Made by a program: the position numbers and the translations under genes
Assembly (NCBI GenBank): GCA_963730395.1
Contig: CAVSSK010000018.1
Location: 124,001 to 188,000 of the forward strand
Length of the DNA stretch: 64,000 bases
Source of the DNA: Bog-473 sp963730395
GTDB lineage: Bacteria > Actinomycetota > Acidimicrobiia > Acidimicrobiales > RAAP-2
Direction of reading: 5' to 3'
Notes under the pieces: generated by a model
Databases searched by the model: none
What the model was told of the DNA's origin: nothing
What the model saw: the letters and a program-made list of their open reading frames with translations, nothing else
Part shown: positions 55,527 through 63,858 of the stretch, one piece after another
How positions within the stretch are numbered: position 1 is the first letter of the stretch
How the letters are laid out: each line of letters starts with the position of its first letter

Positions 55527-55632
55527 GACGCACGGGGATACGAAGGAGAGGATCCCGGCACCGAACGCGACGAGGACGCCGACCGGGTCGGCTGAGATCG
55601 AGGCGGGTGAGGGGAGCGCGGTGGCCCCCCGG

Positions 55633-56604
55633 TTACCTGAGGCTCTTGCGGATCAGGTCCATGTCGGCATCGACCATCATGGCGACGAGGCTCGCGAAGT
55701 CGACCTCGGGCTGCCAACCCAGAACCTGGTGCGCTTTCTTGGGGTCCCCGACCAGGAGATCGACCTCTGCCGGCCGCAGGAATCGCTCGTCTATGACGAC
55801 GTGCTGCTCCCAGTCGAGCCCCGCCGCCTCGAACGCCAGGCGACACAACTCGCGTACCTCGTGGGTCTGGCCCGTCGACACGACGTAGTCGCCCGGTGTG
55901 TCCTGCTGGAGCATCAGCCACATGGCCCTGACGTAGTCGGCCGCGTACCCCCAATCTCGTTGTGCGTCGAGGTTGCCGAGCGCCAGCTTGTCGTCGAGAC
56001 CCTGCGCGATGCGGGCCACGCCGTGCGTGACCTTGCGCGTGACGAACTCGAGGCCCCGGCGGGGGGACTCGTGGTTGAACAGGATGCCCGAGGTGGCGTG
56101 CAGCCCATAGCTCTCCCGGTAGTTGACTGTGATCCAGTGGCCGTAGACCTTGGCCACTCCGTAGGGGCTGCGCGGGTGGAGGGGCGTCGACTCCCTCTGG
56201 GGGACCTCCTGCACCTTGCCGAACATCTCCGAGGAGCTCGCCTGGTAGAAGCGGATCTCGGGGTCCACCAGCCGGATGGCATCGAGCAGGCGGGTGACGC
56301 CCAGTGCCGTCGTCTCACCAGTCAGCACCGGCTGGCTGAAGCTGGTCTGGACGAAGGACTGGGCGGCGAGGTTGTAGACCTCGTTGGGCCGGTGGTCACG
56401 CAGGATGTTGATGAGGGACACCTCGTCCAGCAGGTCACCCGCGACGAGCTCGACCTGGTCCTGGATGTGGGCGATGCGCTCGAAGTTCAAGGTGCTCGAG
56501 CGCCGCACCATGCCGATGACCGTGTAGCCCTGCTCCAGCAGGAATTCGGCCAGGTACGACCCGTCCTGGCCGGTGACGCCCGTGATCAGTGCCCGTTTTG
56601 CCAT
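55633..56604 (-). CDS. gmd: GDP-mannose 4,6-dehydratase
   Basis: Gmd converts GDP-mannose to GDP-4-keto-6-deoxymannose, the precursor of GDP-fucose, GDP-rhamnose or perosamine. The 323-residue SDR protein has the glycine motif LITGVTGQDGSYLAEFLL, RRSSTLNFERI, the catalytic block QASSSEMFGKVQEVPQ and YGVAKVYGHW (Tyr-x3-Lys), then FNHESPRRGLEFVTRKV. It ends 5 bases before the apparent ccdA region. No fucose synthase or rmd gene is adjacent, so the end sugar is unknown. It is divergent from a GT4 gene. Confidence 0.95.
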   Translation of the reverse strand: MAKRALITGVTGQDGSYLAEFLLEQGYTVIGMVRRSSTLNFERIAHIQDQVELVAGDLLDEVSLINILRDHRPNEVYNLAAQSFVQTSFSQPVLTGETTALGVTRLLDAIRLVDPEIRFYQASSSEMFGKVQEVPQRESTPLHPRSPYGVAKVYGHWITVNYRESYGLHATSGILFNHESPRRGLEFVTRKVTHGVARIAQGLDDKLALGNLDAQRDWGYAADYVRAMWLMLQQDTPGDYVVSTGQTHEVRELCRLAFEAAGLDWEQHVVIDERFLRPAEVDLLVGDPKKAHQVLGWQPEVDFASLVAMMVDADMDLIRKSLR

Positions 56605-56660
56605 TGGGGAAACGCTAGTCCACCCGCGAATGTGCCACTTCGCACGCCTACAGTGCCGGC

Positions 56661-57722
56661 GTGGCGACGGTGAGCATGGTGTCCTTCCGGCTGGGGGGCG
56701 GCGACGGGGTCGCCGTCGAGGCCGCCAAGTGGGCTGACGCGCTGGGCACCCTCGGTTGGGACGTCCGCACGATCGCCGGCTCCGGCTGCGTCGACACGCT
56801 GCTCCCGGGGCTGGCCATGCACGCACCCGAGCCCCCGAGCCGGGGCGAGGTGGAGGACGCGCTCGCCGGGGCCGACCTGGTGGTCGTCGAGAACCTCTGC
56901 TCGCTCCCGCTGAACCCGCGGGCCTCGGACGTGGTCGCGGCGGCCTGCGCGGGCCGCCCTGCCGTGCTCCACCATCACGACCTCCCGTGGCAGCGCCCGC
57001 ACCTGGCCCGCCTGCCGCCACCACCGGACGACACGGCATGGGCGCACGTGACGATCAACGAGTTGAGCCGCGCTGAGCTGGGGGTCCGTGGCATCCGCGC
57101 CACAACGGTGTACAACACGTTCGACCCGGACCCGCGTCCCGGCGACCGGGCACGGACGCGCGCCGCTCTCGACCTGCGCGACGGCGTCCCGCTCTTGCTC
57201 CAACCGACCCGTGCCCTGGCGCGCAAGAACATCGGGGGAGCAATCGCCTTGGCCGAGGCGGTGGGAGCGACCTACTGGCTGCTCGGCCCGGCCGAGGACG
57301 GGTACGAGCCGGAGCTCGCGCGCCTCGTCGGTCGGGCGCGCTGCCGGGTCCTCCTCGGAGAGCCCGAGGGCGGCTGCACCATCGCCGACGCGTACGCCGC
57401 GTGCGACGCTGTCCTGCTGCCGTCCACCTGGGAGGGATTCGGCAACCCCTCGGTCGAGTCGGCCACCTACCGCCGCCCGCTCGCCGTGGGCACCTATCCG
57501 GTCGCCGCCGAGCTGGCGGCGTTCGGGTTCGACTGGTTCGACGCCGCCGACCCGGCCCCGCTGGCGGCGTGGCTGCGCACGCCCGACGAGCGACTGCTCA
57601 TGCGGAACCACCAGGTGGCGGCAGAGCACTTCAACCTGGCCGACCTCCCGCTGCGGTTGTCCCGGATCCTGCGGGACCTGCCGGGTCTACCCCCTGACCC
57701 TTGTGACCGTTCGGTAACGTAA
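56661..57722 (+). CDS. GT4-type glycosyltransferase
   Basis: The 353-residue GT-B enzyme begins MATVSMVSFRLGGGDGVAVE. The second domain has LQPTRALARKNIGGAIALAEA and the donor-binding motif TWEGFGNPSVESATYRRPL (E-x7-E), typical of retaining GT4 glycosyltransferases. Its N-terminal layout resembles the larger GT4 protein at 60.2 kb (EGFGNQAIETV). It probably adds a hexose to a lipid or small acceptor. Gmd lies divergently upstream, so a GDP- or NDP-sugar donor is plausible. Confidence 0.82.
   Translation: MATVSMVSFRLGGGDGVAVEAAKWADALGTLGWDVRTIAGSGCVDTLLPGLAMHAPEPPSRGEVEDALAGADLVVVENLCSLPLNPRASDVVAAACAGRPAVLHHHDLPWQRPHLARLPPPPDDTAWAHVTINELSRAELGVRGIRATTVYNTFDPDPRPGDRARTRAALDLRDGVPLLLQPTRALARKNIGGAIALAEAVGATYWLLGPAEDGYEPELARLVGRARCRVLLGEPEGGCTIADAYAACDAVLLPSTWEGFGNPSVESATYRRPLAVGTYPVAAELAAFGFDWFDAADPAPLAAWLRTPDERLLMRNHQVAAEHFNLADLPLRLSRILRDLPGLPPDPCDRSVT
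57706..57720 (+). promoter_or_regulatory. promoter/operator of the TetR gene with overlapping inverted repeats
   Basis: TAACGT (57715-57720) is a good -10 and the GTG start comes 7 nt later, so the mRNA is probably leaderless. ACCG-TT-CGGT (57706-57715) and CGTT-N4-AACG (57708-57719) are inverted repeats over the -10, a likely TetR self-operator. Confidence 0.45.
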
Positions 57723-57727
57723 GCGTC

Positions 57728-58351
57728 GTGACAGGTGCGATGCAGGCCGCCTCCCGGCGGCTCACGGCGGAACAGCGGCGCCACCAGCTGTACGCGGTGG
57801 CACTCGAGCTCTTTGCGCAGCGGGGCTATCGGTCCACCACCATGGACGACATCGCCGAGGCGGCGGGTGTCACCAAACCCCTGCTCTACCAGCACTTCTC
57901 GTCCAAGCGGGCGCTGTACCTGGAGCTTGTCGACTCCATTGCCCAGGACCTGCTCTCGGCCATCCGGCATGCCGTCATGCGGGCCGACGGACCCCGCCAG
58001 CAGGTGGAGCTGGGCTTTGCCGCCTACTTCCGGCTCGTGGTCCGCCACGAAGCGGAGTTCCGTCTGCTCTACGGAAGAGACCATGCAGACGACCAAGAGC
58101 TGGGCCGGGCGCTGCGCACCGTGGAGGACGCAATCGCCGAGGCGATCGACCCGCTCATCGACGCCGGACTCGACGACGACCATCGGCGCCTGCTGGCCTA
58201 CGGGATCGTCGGCATGGCCGAGGGAGCGAGCCGACGTTTCATGGCGCAGCGCCCGGACAGCGAGGCCGAGCTCGACGAAGCGGCGCAGAAGCTGGCCCGG
58301 CGCATGGCCGATCTGGCCTGGGCCGGACTGCGGTCGGTGCACGCCGACTGA
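57728..58351 (+). CDS. TetR-family transcriptional regulator
   Basis: The protein has 207 residues. The helix-turn-helix reads FAQRGYRSTTMDDIAEAAGV, then KPLLYQHFSSKRALYLELVD, the hallmark of TetR. The C-terminal ligand domain has QVELGFAAYFRLVVRHEAEF and is about 150 residues. GTG 57728 is the start; an internal ATG at 57740 is possible. Inverted repeats overlap the promoter. The likely target is itself and neighbouring genes, but the ligand is unknown. Confidence 0.92.
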   Translation: MTGAMQAASRRLTAEQRRHQLYAVALELFAQRGYRSTTMDDIAEAAGVTKPLLYQHFSSKRALYLELVDSIAQDLLSAIRHAVMRADGPRQQVELGFAAYFRLVVRHEAEFRLLYGRDHADDQELGRALRTVEDAIAEAIDPLIDAGLDDDHRRLLAYGIVGMAEGASRRFMAQRPDSEAELDEAAQKLARRMADLAWAGLRSVHAD

Positions 58352-58382
58352 GCTCCGGGCGACCCGGATCCGGACGACCGAG

Positions 58383-58910
58383 CTAGAGAAGCGACACCAG
58401 CGTCCGGCACAATCCCCAGAGCTCGTCGACGCACGCGGCGTACTCGTCCGCCTCCGCCCCCGCCGGGTCGAGCACGTCTTCGCTGTCGGACACCTCCACC
58501 TCGGCGAGGCCCAGGGCGGCAACCCGTTGGCCGAGCGCGGGCGGTGCCGGCGGCAGGTCGCGGCACAGGCGGCGGATCGTCGCGGTCTTGGCGGCGGCAT
58601 CCGGAAACCGGCGCCGGACGAAGCGCACGTGATCCGCCTCCATGACGACGACCAGCTCGGCGTGCACGAGGTCGATCCCGTGGACCTGGCGGCTCCGATG
58701 GCGGCGGAAGTCCGCGCCGGCCAGCTCGGGGAGGCGCGACAGCGCGGCGCGCGTCCGCATCCCCATGGGCTGGCCGTCAATGGTGTGGGTACCGGCCGTG
58801 ACGATGTGCAACTGCCCTGCGGGACGGCCATCGCGGAGGTGCTCCAGCATGAAGCCGGCCATGACCGACCGTGCCGCGTTCCCCGTGCACAGGACCAGCA
58901 GCTCCGTCAT
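58383..58910 (-). CDS. low-molecular-weight protein-tyrosine-phosphatase family protein
   Basis: The 175-residue enzyme begins MTELLVLCTGNAARSVMAG. The P-loop C-x5-R is CTGNAAR (Cys8, Arg14), and the general-acid region is SEDVLDPAGAE (D-P in the VxDPxG block). It belongs to the LMW-PTP/arsenate-reductase family. Arsenate reductase function is not excluded, but DP and the missing extra Cys residues favour phosphatase. It starts 4 nt inside the upstream gene's end, in an ATGA overlap, so the two are coupled. Confidence 0.88.
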   Translation of the reverse strand: MTELLVLCTGNAARSVMAGFMLEHLRDGRPAGQLHIVTAGTHTIDGQPMGMRTRAALSRLPELAGADFRRHRSRQVHGIDLVHAELVVVMEADHVRFVRRRFPDAAAKTATIRRLCRDLPPAPPALGQRVAALGLAEVEVSDSEDVLDPAGAEADEYAACVDELWGLCRTLVSLL

Positions 58911-59995
58911 CCGGCGGCGAGGAGCAGGGCCGGCACGTCGACATCGAGCGCGTGCTGCGCGTGGCGGGTCGTGCTGGTCAGGAACATGAGGTCGCCACGC
59001 TCGGTCCGCTGGACGACCATGGCGGCCACGATCGCCATCAGGACGCCTCCGAAGCTGTCGCGGCGCACATCAGCCTGCAGCTGCTCCAGGCTGTAGTCAC
59101 GGACACCGCGCCGGCAGAGCGCGTCGTGATAGTGCGTCAGCAGGTCAGCCTCGTGGGCGCGGCGGTCCTCCGCGCTCAGGCAGCCGCCGATGAAGTACGC
59201 CACGTCGTAGGACGCTCCCGCCCATGCCACGGTCTGCCAGTCGACGACCACCGGCCTCGGATCGCCGGGTTGGAACAAGAGGTTGTCGAGGCGGAAGTCG
59301 CCGTGGCTGGCGGTGCGGGGCCCGGTGCGCAGGTGCAGGTAGGCCGGGAGGTGCTCTGCGAAGATCCGGCACACCGCTTGGTGGTCGGGTGCCAGGGTGT
59401 CCTCGTAGCGCTCGAGGAACCCGGGCAGCAGCGAGGACACGAGCATGCAGAGGAGACCGTCCGACTCCGGCGTGGCGCGGTTGAGCCACTCGAGCCCGGC
59501 CAGGTCGGGAGCCTCCCAGCATGGGGCATGCAGTCCAGCCATCTCCTCGAGGACGGCGGCGGCCACGTCGGGGCCACAGGCGGCGATCTGGTCGCCCTGG
59601 TCGGCGCCGACGATGTCCTCGAGGAGAAGGGTGAACCACCCCGTCTCCGGCTCGACCATGGCCACGTACGCCTGCGGCACACGGGCGCCCACACGGGCGG
59701 CGACCTCGCGGTAGAAACGGACCTCTATCTCGTAGGCGCGCAGTGCCAGGCCGGTGCCGCGGCTCTGCTCGTCGGCCGAGGCGAACTTGCCCACCACGCT
59801 GCCCGGGCCGGCCCCGGGCGCGTCGTAGGCGAGGGAGAAGCGCGTCGTGTCGGCCATCTGGCCCGTGCCGACCGGCCGGGTCTCGAACGAGGTCACCCGG
59901 GCGCCGCCGCCCAGCACGCCCGCGGCTTCCAGGGCGTCGGTCATCCACTCCGGCGTGACGTCTGCCGCGTGGCGGAGGAGCGGGAGCGGGGACAT
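58907..59995 (-). CDS. APH/choline-kinase-like phosphotransferase
   Basis: The protein has 362 residues with an aminoglycoside/ecdysteroid-kinase fold: N-lobe VVGKFASADEQSRG, catalytic loop SHGDFRLDNLLFQPGD, metal motif VVVDWQTVAWAGASYDVAYF. Length and the DWQTV motif match the ecdysteroid 22-kinase/CHK-like group seen in actinobacteria rather than the APH(3') type. The substrate is unknown. It is translationally coupled to the LMW phosphatase gene, so a kinase/phosphatase pair is possible. Confidence 0.82.
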   Translation of the reverse strand: MSPLPLLRHAADVTPEWMTDALEAAGVLGGGARVTSFETRPVGTGQMADTTRFSLAYDAPGAGPGSVVGKFASADEQSRGTGLALRAYEIEVRFYREVAARVGARVPQAYVAMVEPETGWFTLLLEDIVGADQGDQIAACGPDVAAAVLEEMAGLHAPCWEAPDLAGLEWLNRATPESDGLLCMLVSSLLPGFLERYEDTLAPDHQAVCRIFAEHLPAYLHLRTGPRTASHGDFRLDNLLFQPGDPRPVVVDWQTVAWAGASYDVAYFIGGCLSAEDRRAHEADLLTHYHDALCRRGVRDYSLEQLQADVRRDSFGGVLMAIVAAMVVQRTERGDLMFLTSTTRHAQHALDVDVPALLLAAG

Positions 59996-60214
59996 GGGAG
60001 GCCGACACTATTGGCTGGGCTCGTCGAGGGCCTCCCGTGGCGCCCCGGAATACGAGCGCCCGGGCCCTCTGCGACGTCGGACTGCTGTCAGGTGACGGGA
60101 GCTATCGTCGTCGACATCTCGGCCAGGCCCGACTCCCGCGACTCCTCCTGACAGGCGTGGCGCGTGCTGGCCGGCGGTGTGCGGGTGTCGGGGCCGCTGT
60201 GGTCGTGGTGGACG

Positions 60215-61717
60215 TTACGTTCCAACTCCTCCGATTAGCTCGGTGTAGAGCCGAATGTATTCGGCGGCAACCGTATCCATCCCACAGAACTCGCGCAGCG
60301 AGGTGAAATCCTCCTCCGTCCACCGCCTCTCAAGGTCATGATCCGTGAGCACCGCGACGGCCCGCTGTGCAGCTCCGACGAGGATGTCGTGGCGAAGTTG
60401 ATGGAGCCCTCCGAACTCGCTGAGCCGTTCAAGCTGCTCCGTGTCCCCCAGCGAGATGTAGTGCGGAATATGGTCGCGGACGAAGCGTTTGAACACCGGA
60501 TATTCAAGAACAGCCAAGGGTCGTTTCGCCCAGACCGTCTCGATCGCCTGGTTGCCGAAACCTTCGTGCTCAGGCGGATAGCAGACAAGATCGACGGCGC
60601 GATAGGTGCCATAGAAGGGATAGTGGTCGTGGTCGTCGTGCTGGAATCGTCGGTCAGGGACGACGATATTGCCTCCGTAGACGAGCTTGATCCTGAGCTG
60701 TTGAGCGTACGACAGCAGTCTTTCCAAGTAGGGCCGGTTGTCGTCAAGATCTTCGCCCTGCGGTAGTAACAGAACGATGCTGCTGGCGGTGCTGAACCTC
60801 CGTCTGTTCAGCCCTAACCCGTCTGGCGCGCTCTCGAGAGCCATGCGCTCGCCATTCAGCGCCGCCACAAACTGAATGGCAAGTTCGATCGCCTTGTTGA
60901 TGGCGATTCTGGCCGGCATGGCTACCACCAGATCGTCTGCGCCCACGGGTCTGGGATCACCGACCAGCACCTGGAGCTGGTTGCGGAAGGCGTGTTCGTC
61001 GATGACCGGTACATCCCGATCGAAGTCGAACCCGTCGGGAACGATGGTGCCAACGATTCCCTTCTTTGCACGCAACGCCTCAGCAGCAAGAGGGTTGATC
61101 AGCACGTGGCGCGCGTTGGGCAACGACGGACACATGATGCGATCCATCATGTCGTTGACTTGTTGGTATGGCGTCAGGAAATTCTTGGCATTGGGGCCTT
61201 CCCAGTAGATGTCGTGGTGCTGCATGAGAAAGCCGATGTCGGGCCGTTCAGTCGCCAGGTCGTACAAAGCAAGAGTGGCGGGAAGGTTGTAGGGCAGAGA
61301 CATGATGTTGCGAATATGCAGCAACGGGATCTCCTGGGCATCCACGTAGGCCTCGACCTGTCGCCGAATGGGCTGCGCACGCTTGACGATCTCCATGACG
61401 AGGCTGTCCCCGTCCGACGCCGGCGGATGACCCTCGGACGTCGAGAAGACCCTCTTTCGCAGCGCCACGGCGTCAGGCGACTGGTAGGAGAGCTCCGGCA
61501 ACGTCAAGCCTTCAGCGTCCGGCGGTACATCGGAGGCACAGGAGAATGCCTGCCAGCCCCTTGCGCCAAGGGCCTTGGAAAGCTCTTGGGATTGGAGCGA
61601 CACCCCATCAGTGCCAAACAGCTTGAAGTGGACCTCAAGGGTCCTCCTCGGGGCCTCCCCACCATCGGCAGCCAGTTCCTCGCTCCGCTTCATGTCGACA
61701 TCAGCCTCGCGCGACAA
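60215..61717 (-). CDS. large GT4-type glycosyltransferase of lower G+C content
   Basis: The protein has 500 residues. It begins MSREADVDMKRSEELAADGG, with VHFKLFGTDGVSLQSQELSK near residues 30-50, which is the N-terminal substrate-side GT-B domain. The donor-binding motif PPEHEGFGNQAIETVWAKRP (E-x7-E) is near 390. The N-terminal FGTDGVSLQSQ pattern recalls mannosylglucosylglycerate-type synthases of the GT4 family, which make compatible solutes; that is a recalled similarity, not proven. Base composition is visibly lower (roughly 57% G+C) than neighbours, pointing to acquisition from elsewhere. 206 nt of unassigned DNA follow it. Confidence 0.75.
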   Translation of the reverse strand: MSREADVDMKRSEELAADGGEAPRRTLEVHFKLFGTDGVSLQSQELSKALGARGWQAFSCASDVPPDAEGLTLPELSYQSPDAVALRKRVFSTSEGHPPASDGDSLVMEIVKRAQPIRRQVEAYVDAQEIPLLHIRNIMSLPYNLPATLALYDLATERPDIGFLMQHHDIYWEGPNAKNFLTPYQQVNDMMDRIMCPSLPNARHVLINPLAAEALRAKKGIVGTIVPDGFDFDRDVPVIDEHAFRNQLQVLVGDPRPVGADDLVVAMPARIAINKAIELAIQFVAALNGERMALESAPDGLGLNRRRFSTASSIVLLLPQGEDLDDNRPYLERLLSYAQQLRIKLVYGGNIVVPDRRFQHDDHDHYPFYGTYRAVDLVCYPPEHEGFGNQAIETVWAKRPLAVLEYPVFKRFVRDHIPHYISLGDTEQLERLSEFGGLHQLRHDILVGAAQRAVAVLTDHDLERRWTEEDFTSLREFCGMDTVAAEYIRLYTELIGGVGT

Positions 61718-61851
61718 GGACGCTCCAGCACCGATAGCTGAGTCCGCCGCCTAAAGGGCCCTCGCTCAGGGCTCGGTGCCTGGCGTCTGATGACGCCGCC
61801 TCGGGGTACCTCAGTGTCGCCGGAACTGGTACCTGGCCAGTCGGTCTGAAC

Positions 61852-62634
61852 CTAGGCGACCGAGGGTTTGAGGTGTTCGTCGAAGAAGGCGATGATGCGC
61901 CTGCGGGCATCGAGCGCGGAACTCTCGTGGAACTCCGCGCCTGAGAGCTTCGCCAGGACCTTGAAGATCGTGGAAGCCTCAGTGGGATCGTGATCGTTGA
62001 GAAAGGAATGCCCGGCATCCGTATACACCTTGACGTCGTGGTCGATTCCGTTGGCACGCAGTGCCTCCTCCAGGCGGTGAGGCGCCTTGTGCAGTGAACG
62101 ATCCTTGGCCCCGTAGCTCCCGATGACCGGGCAGGCACCTCGCAGGAGGTCCTCGGCGTCCTTCGGCACGCCGCCGTAGTTGACACTCGATGCGGAGAAG
62201 CCGTGTCCGGGCGCCAGCAGGAGAGCGAATCCACCTCCCATGCAGAAGCCGATGACACCGATCCGCCCCGTGCAGTCCGGTCGGTCGGCCAGCCAGGCCC
62301 GCGTGGCGTCCAGGTCATCGAAGGTCCGGCCCTGGCGGGCAAGAGCGTCTTTGATCACCGTTCGTATGCATCGGAGCTTGTTGCCCCCGTGATAGAGGTC
62401 CGGGGCCGCCGCCAGGTATCCCTCACTCGCCAACCAGTCCGCCTGGTTTCGCAGGTCCGAGCTCATTCCCAACGCATCGTGAATGACGACGATGCCAGGC
62501 CAGATTCCGTCGCCTGTCGGCAGGGCCACATAAGCCGGAAGTACGCCAACGGTCGGGATTTCCACCTCGGTCATGGGTCCATGATGGCCCGGGGGGTCAA
62601 TGGCGTGCTGTGCCATATCGGAGGTGTCTGCCAT
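61852..62634 (-). CDS. dienelactone hydrolase family protein
   Basis: The alpha/beta hydrolase has 260 residues. The nucleophile is in RIGVIGFCMGGGFALLLA (Cys, as in dienelactone hydrolase), the acid is likely in GSYGAKDRSLH, and the His is in YTDAGHSFLNDHD. It hydrolyses dienelactones or related lactones/esters. There is no signal peptide. ATG 62634 is a guess; ATG 62616 and 62574 (MTEVEIPTVGVLPAYVALP) are equally possible since no clear ribosome binding site is seen. Upstream DNA is shared with a divergent small gene. Confidence 0.85.
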   Translation of the reverse strand: MADTSDMAQHAIDPPGHHGPMTEVEIPTVGVLPAYVALPTGDGIWPGIVVIHDALGMSSDLRNQADWLASEGYLAAAPDLYHGGNKLRCIRTVIKDALARQGRTFDDLDATRAWLADRPDCTGRIGVIGFCMGGGFALLLAPGHGFSASSVNYGGVPKDAEDLLRGACPVIGSYGAKDRSLHKAPHRLEEALRANGIDHDVKVYTDAGHSFLNDHDPTEASTIFKVLAKLSGAEFHESSALDARRRIIAFFDEHLKPSVA

Positions 62635-62776
62635 CGCCGGGACGGCGGCTATTCCACGGATAGCCTGAATAGGGCGTGGCACTCTCGGCAGCACAGACGC
62701 AGCGAATAGTCGGGCACCTCGTTCGGCTGCATCCCGGTGTCCCGGCCCACTTGGGCGACCCCGGGCGGCACTCGGA

Positions 62777-63094
62777 GTGAGAACGACGAGGGAGCACCAC
62801 TACAAGGGACCCGTGGAGGTCTGGGTCGATGGCGCCCAGAAGTTCGAGGCGGACGTCCATCTGACCAAGCGCCAGAGCGTGGAGGAGTTCGAGACGTTGG
62901 TCGGCATCGAGTCCGTTGTGTTATCGACGACGTGGGATGGTCGGTTCCACGGGCTGGCCCAGGAGGACTTGCGGACCCTACAGGCGGTCGGAGCATTCGA
63001 GCTGAGGCTGCCCGGCGATCGTGAGGGTCGAGCCGTGCTGCCCAACGGCAGGGACCGCGCGTACCTTCAGGGTCTCGGCGACCCGCCGTTCTGA
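62777..63094 (+). CDS. small hypothetical protein, DUF4873-like
   Basis: The protein has 105 residues: HYKGPVEVWVDGAQKFEADV, then VVLSTTWDGRFHGLAQED and GAFELRLPGDREGRAVLPNG. The beta-rich opening (Y-x-G-P-x-E-V-x-V-D-G) and the W-D-G-R-F-H-G turn recall the DUF4873 domain found at the ends of actinobacterial monooxygenases. I cannot confirm it. GTG 62777 starts it. It probably folds as one beta barrel. Confidence 0.6.
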   Translation: MRTTREHHYKGPVEVWVDGAQKFEADVHLTKRQSVEEFETLVGIESVVLSTTWDGRFHGLAQEDLRTLQAVGAFELRLPGDREGRAVLPNGRDRAYLQGLGDPPF

Positions 63095-63150
63095 ACCAGA
63101 CCGCCGCCCTGAGCTGCAATCGGCTGTTCAGGGGAGCCGGTGTACGAGGT

Positions 63151-63627
63151 GTGCCAAACGCCCCTGAGACACCCAGTCCGACCCGCCCACTTTGCCGGTT
63201 ATGCGGGGACATCAGCCCGAGCGCACGAGGACGACTCCCCACCAGGATCCCGGTGGCCGACGGGTGGTCATGGTGCGATAATCGTCGTGTGCTCGTGGAG
63301 GGGCATCTGTACGGCGATCGGACGTGGTTCTGCGACACCCGGAGCGCGGTTCGCAGGATGGGGGTTTCGACGCATCCGGTCGATTCGACCATGGTCATCT
63401 CCCTGTGGCAGGGCGACGTCTGCACCGGCACCTTTCGGTTGCCCGCCCACGATGCCGCAAGGCTCATTTCCACCCTGGCCTATGGGATGACGGAAACGAT
63501 TCCGGGTGATCACCCCAGCGCGCACGTGGAGCGGAGCCGACTTCGCCCGATCTGGTCAGAACTCCCTCGCCGCCTGTACGCGCGACTCAAAGCAGAGAAG
63601 GAATCTCATCTTCGACTGGTCAAGTAG
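63151..63627 (+). CDS. hypothetical protein, actinobacterial type
   Basis: The C-terminal half contains STMVISLWQGDVCTGTFRLP and DAARLISTLAYGMTE, a pattern I associate with small actinobacterial proteins of unknown function. The N-terminal part is low-complexity with CRLCGD and WCDN, so the true start may lie downstream, for example at the ATG of MGVSTHPVDS or MVISLW. Base composition is slightly lower than average. No domain with a function is visible. Confidence 0.5.
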   Translation: MPNAPETPSPTRPLCRLCGDISPSARGRLPTRIPVADGWSWCDNRRVLVEGHLYGDRTWFCDTRSAVRRMGVSTHPVDSTMVISLWQGDVCTGTFRLPAHDAARLISTLAYGMTETIPGDHPSAHVERSRLRPIWSELPRRLYARLKAEKESHLRLVK

Positions 63628-63858
63628 CCCGCCCCAAAGTGGGTGGTGCCGAAAGCGATAGGACGATCTCGACCACGTCCTCACCTCGGTACCCGTGAAA
63701 GGGGGGCAAACTCCAGAAGCTCACGCACCTTCTCGATCACGGCGCCTGTGGGGACGGAGCCGGCCCACCGTCACCCCACGGCCCCGCGGTCCGACACGGA
63801 GCCGTGGGAAGAGTTCGCGCGACCGGCACCGGTCCTGTCGAGGGGAATGTCGAGAACC
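63628..63858. other. intergenic stretch without recognised feature
   Basis: I see no convincing coding frame, repeat, RNA gene or strong promoter here. A short purine-rich stretch (AAAGGGGGGC near 63698) resembles a ribosome binding site but no conserved frame follows it on the plus strand. Confidence 0.4.

Noticed and set aside
58383..58910. Arsenate reductase (ArsC) forming an ars system with the ArsB-like permease
   Set aside because: The two genes are 57 kb apart, and the phosphatase lacks the extra redox Cys residues of thioredoxin-type ArsC.
60009..60214. Possible small gene in the gap upstream of the APH-like kinase
   Set aside because: Open frames exist but none has a ribosome binding site or a conserved-looking sequence.
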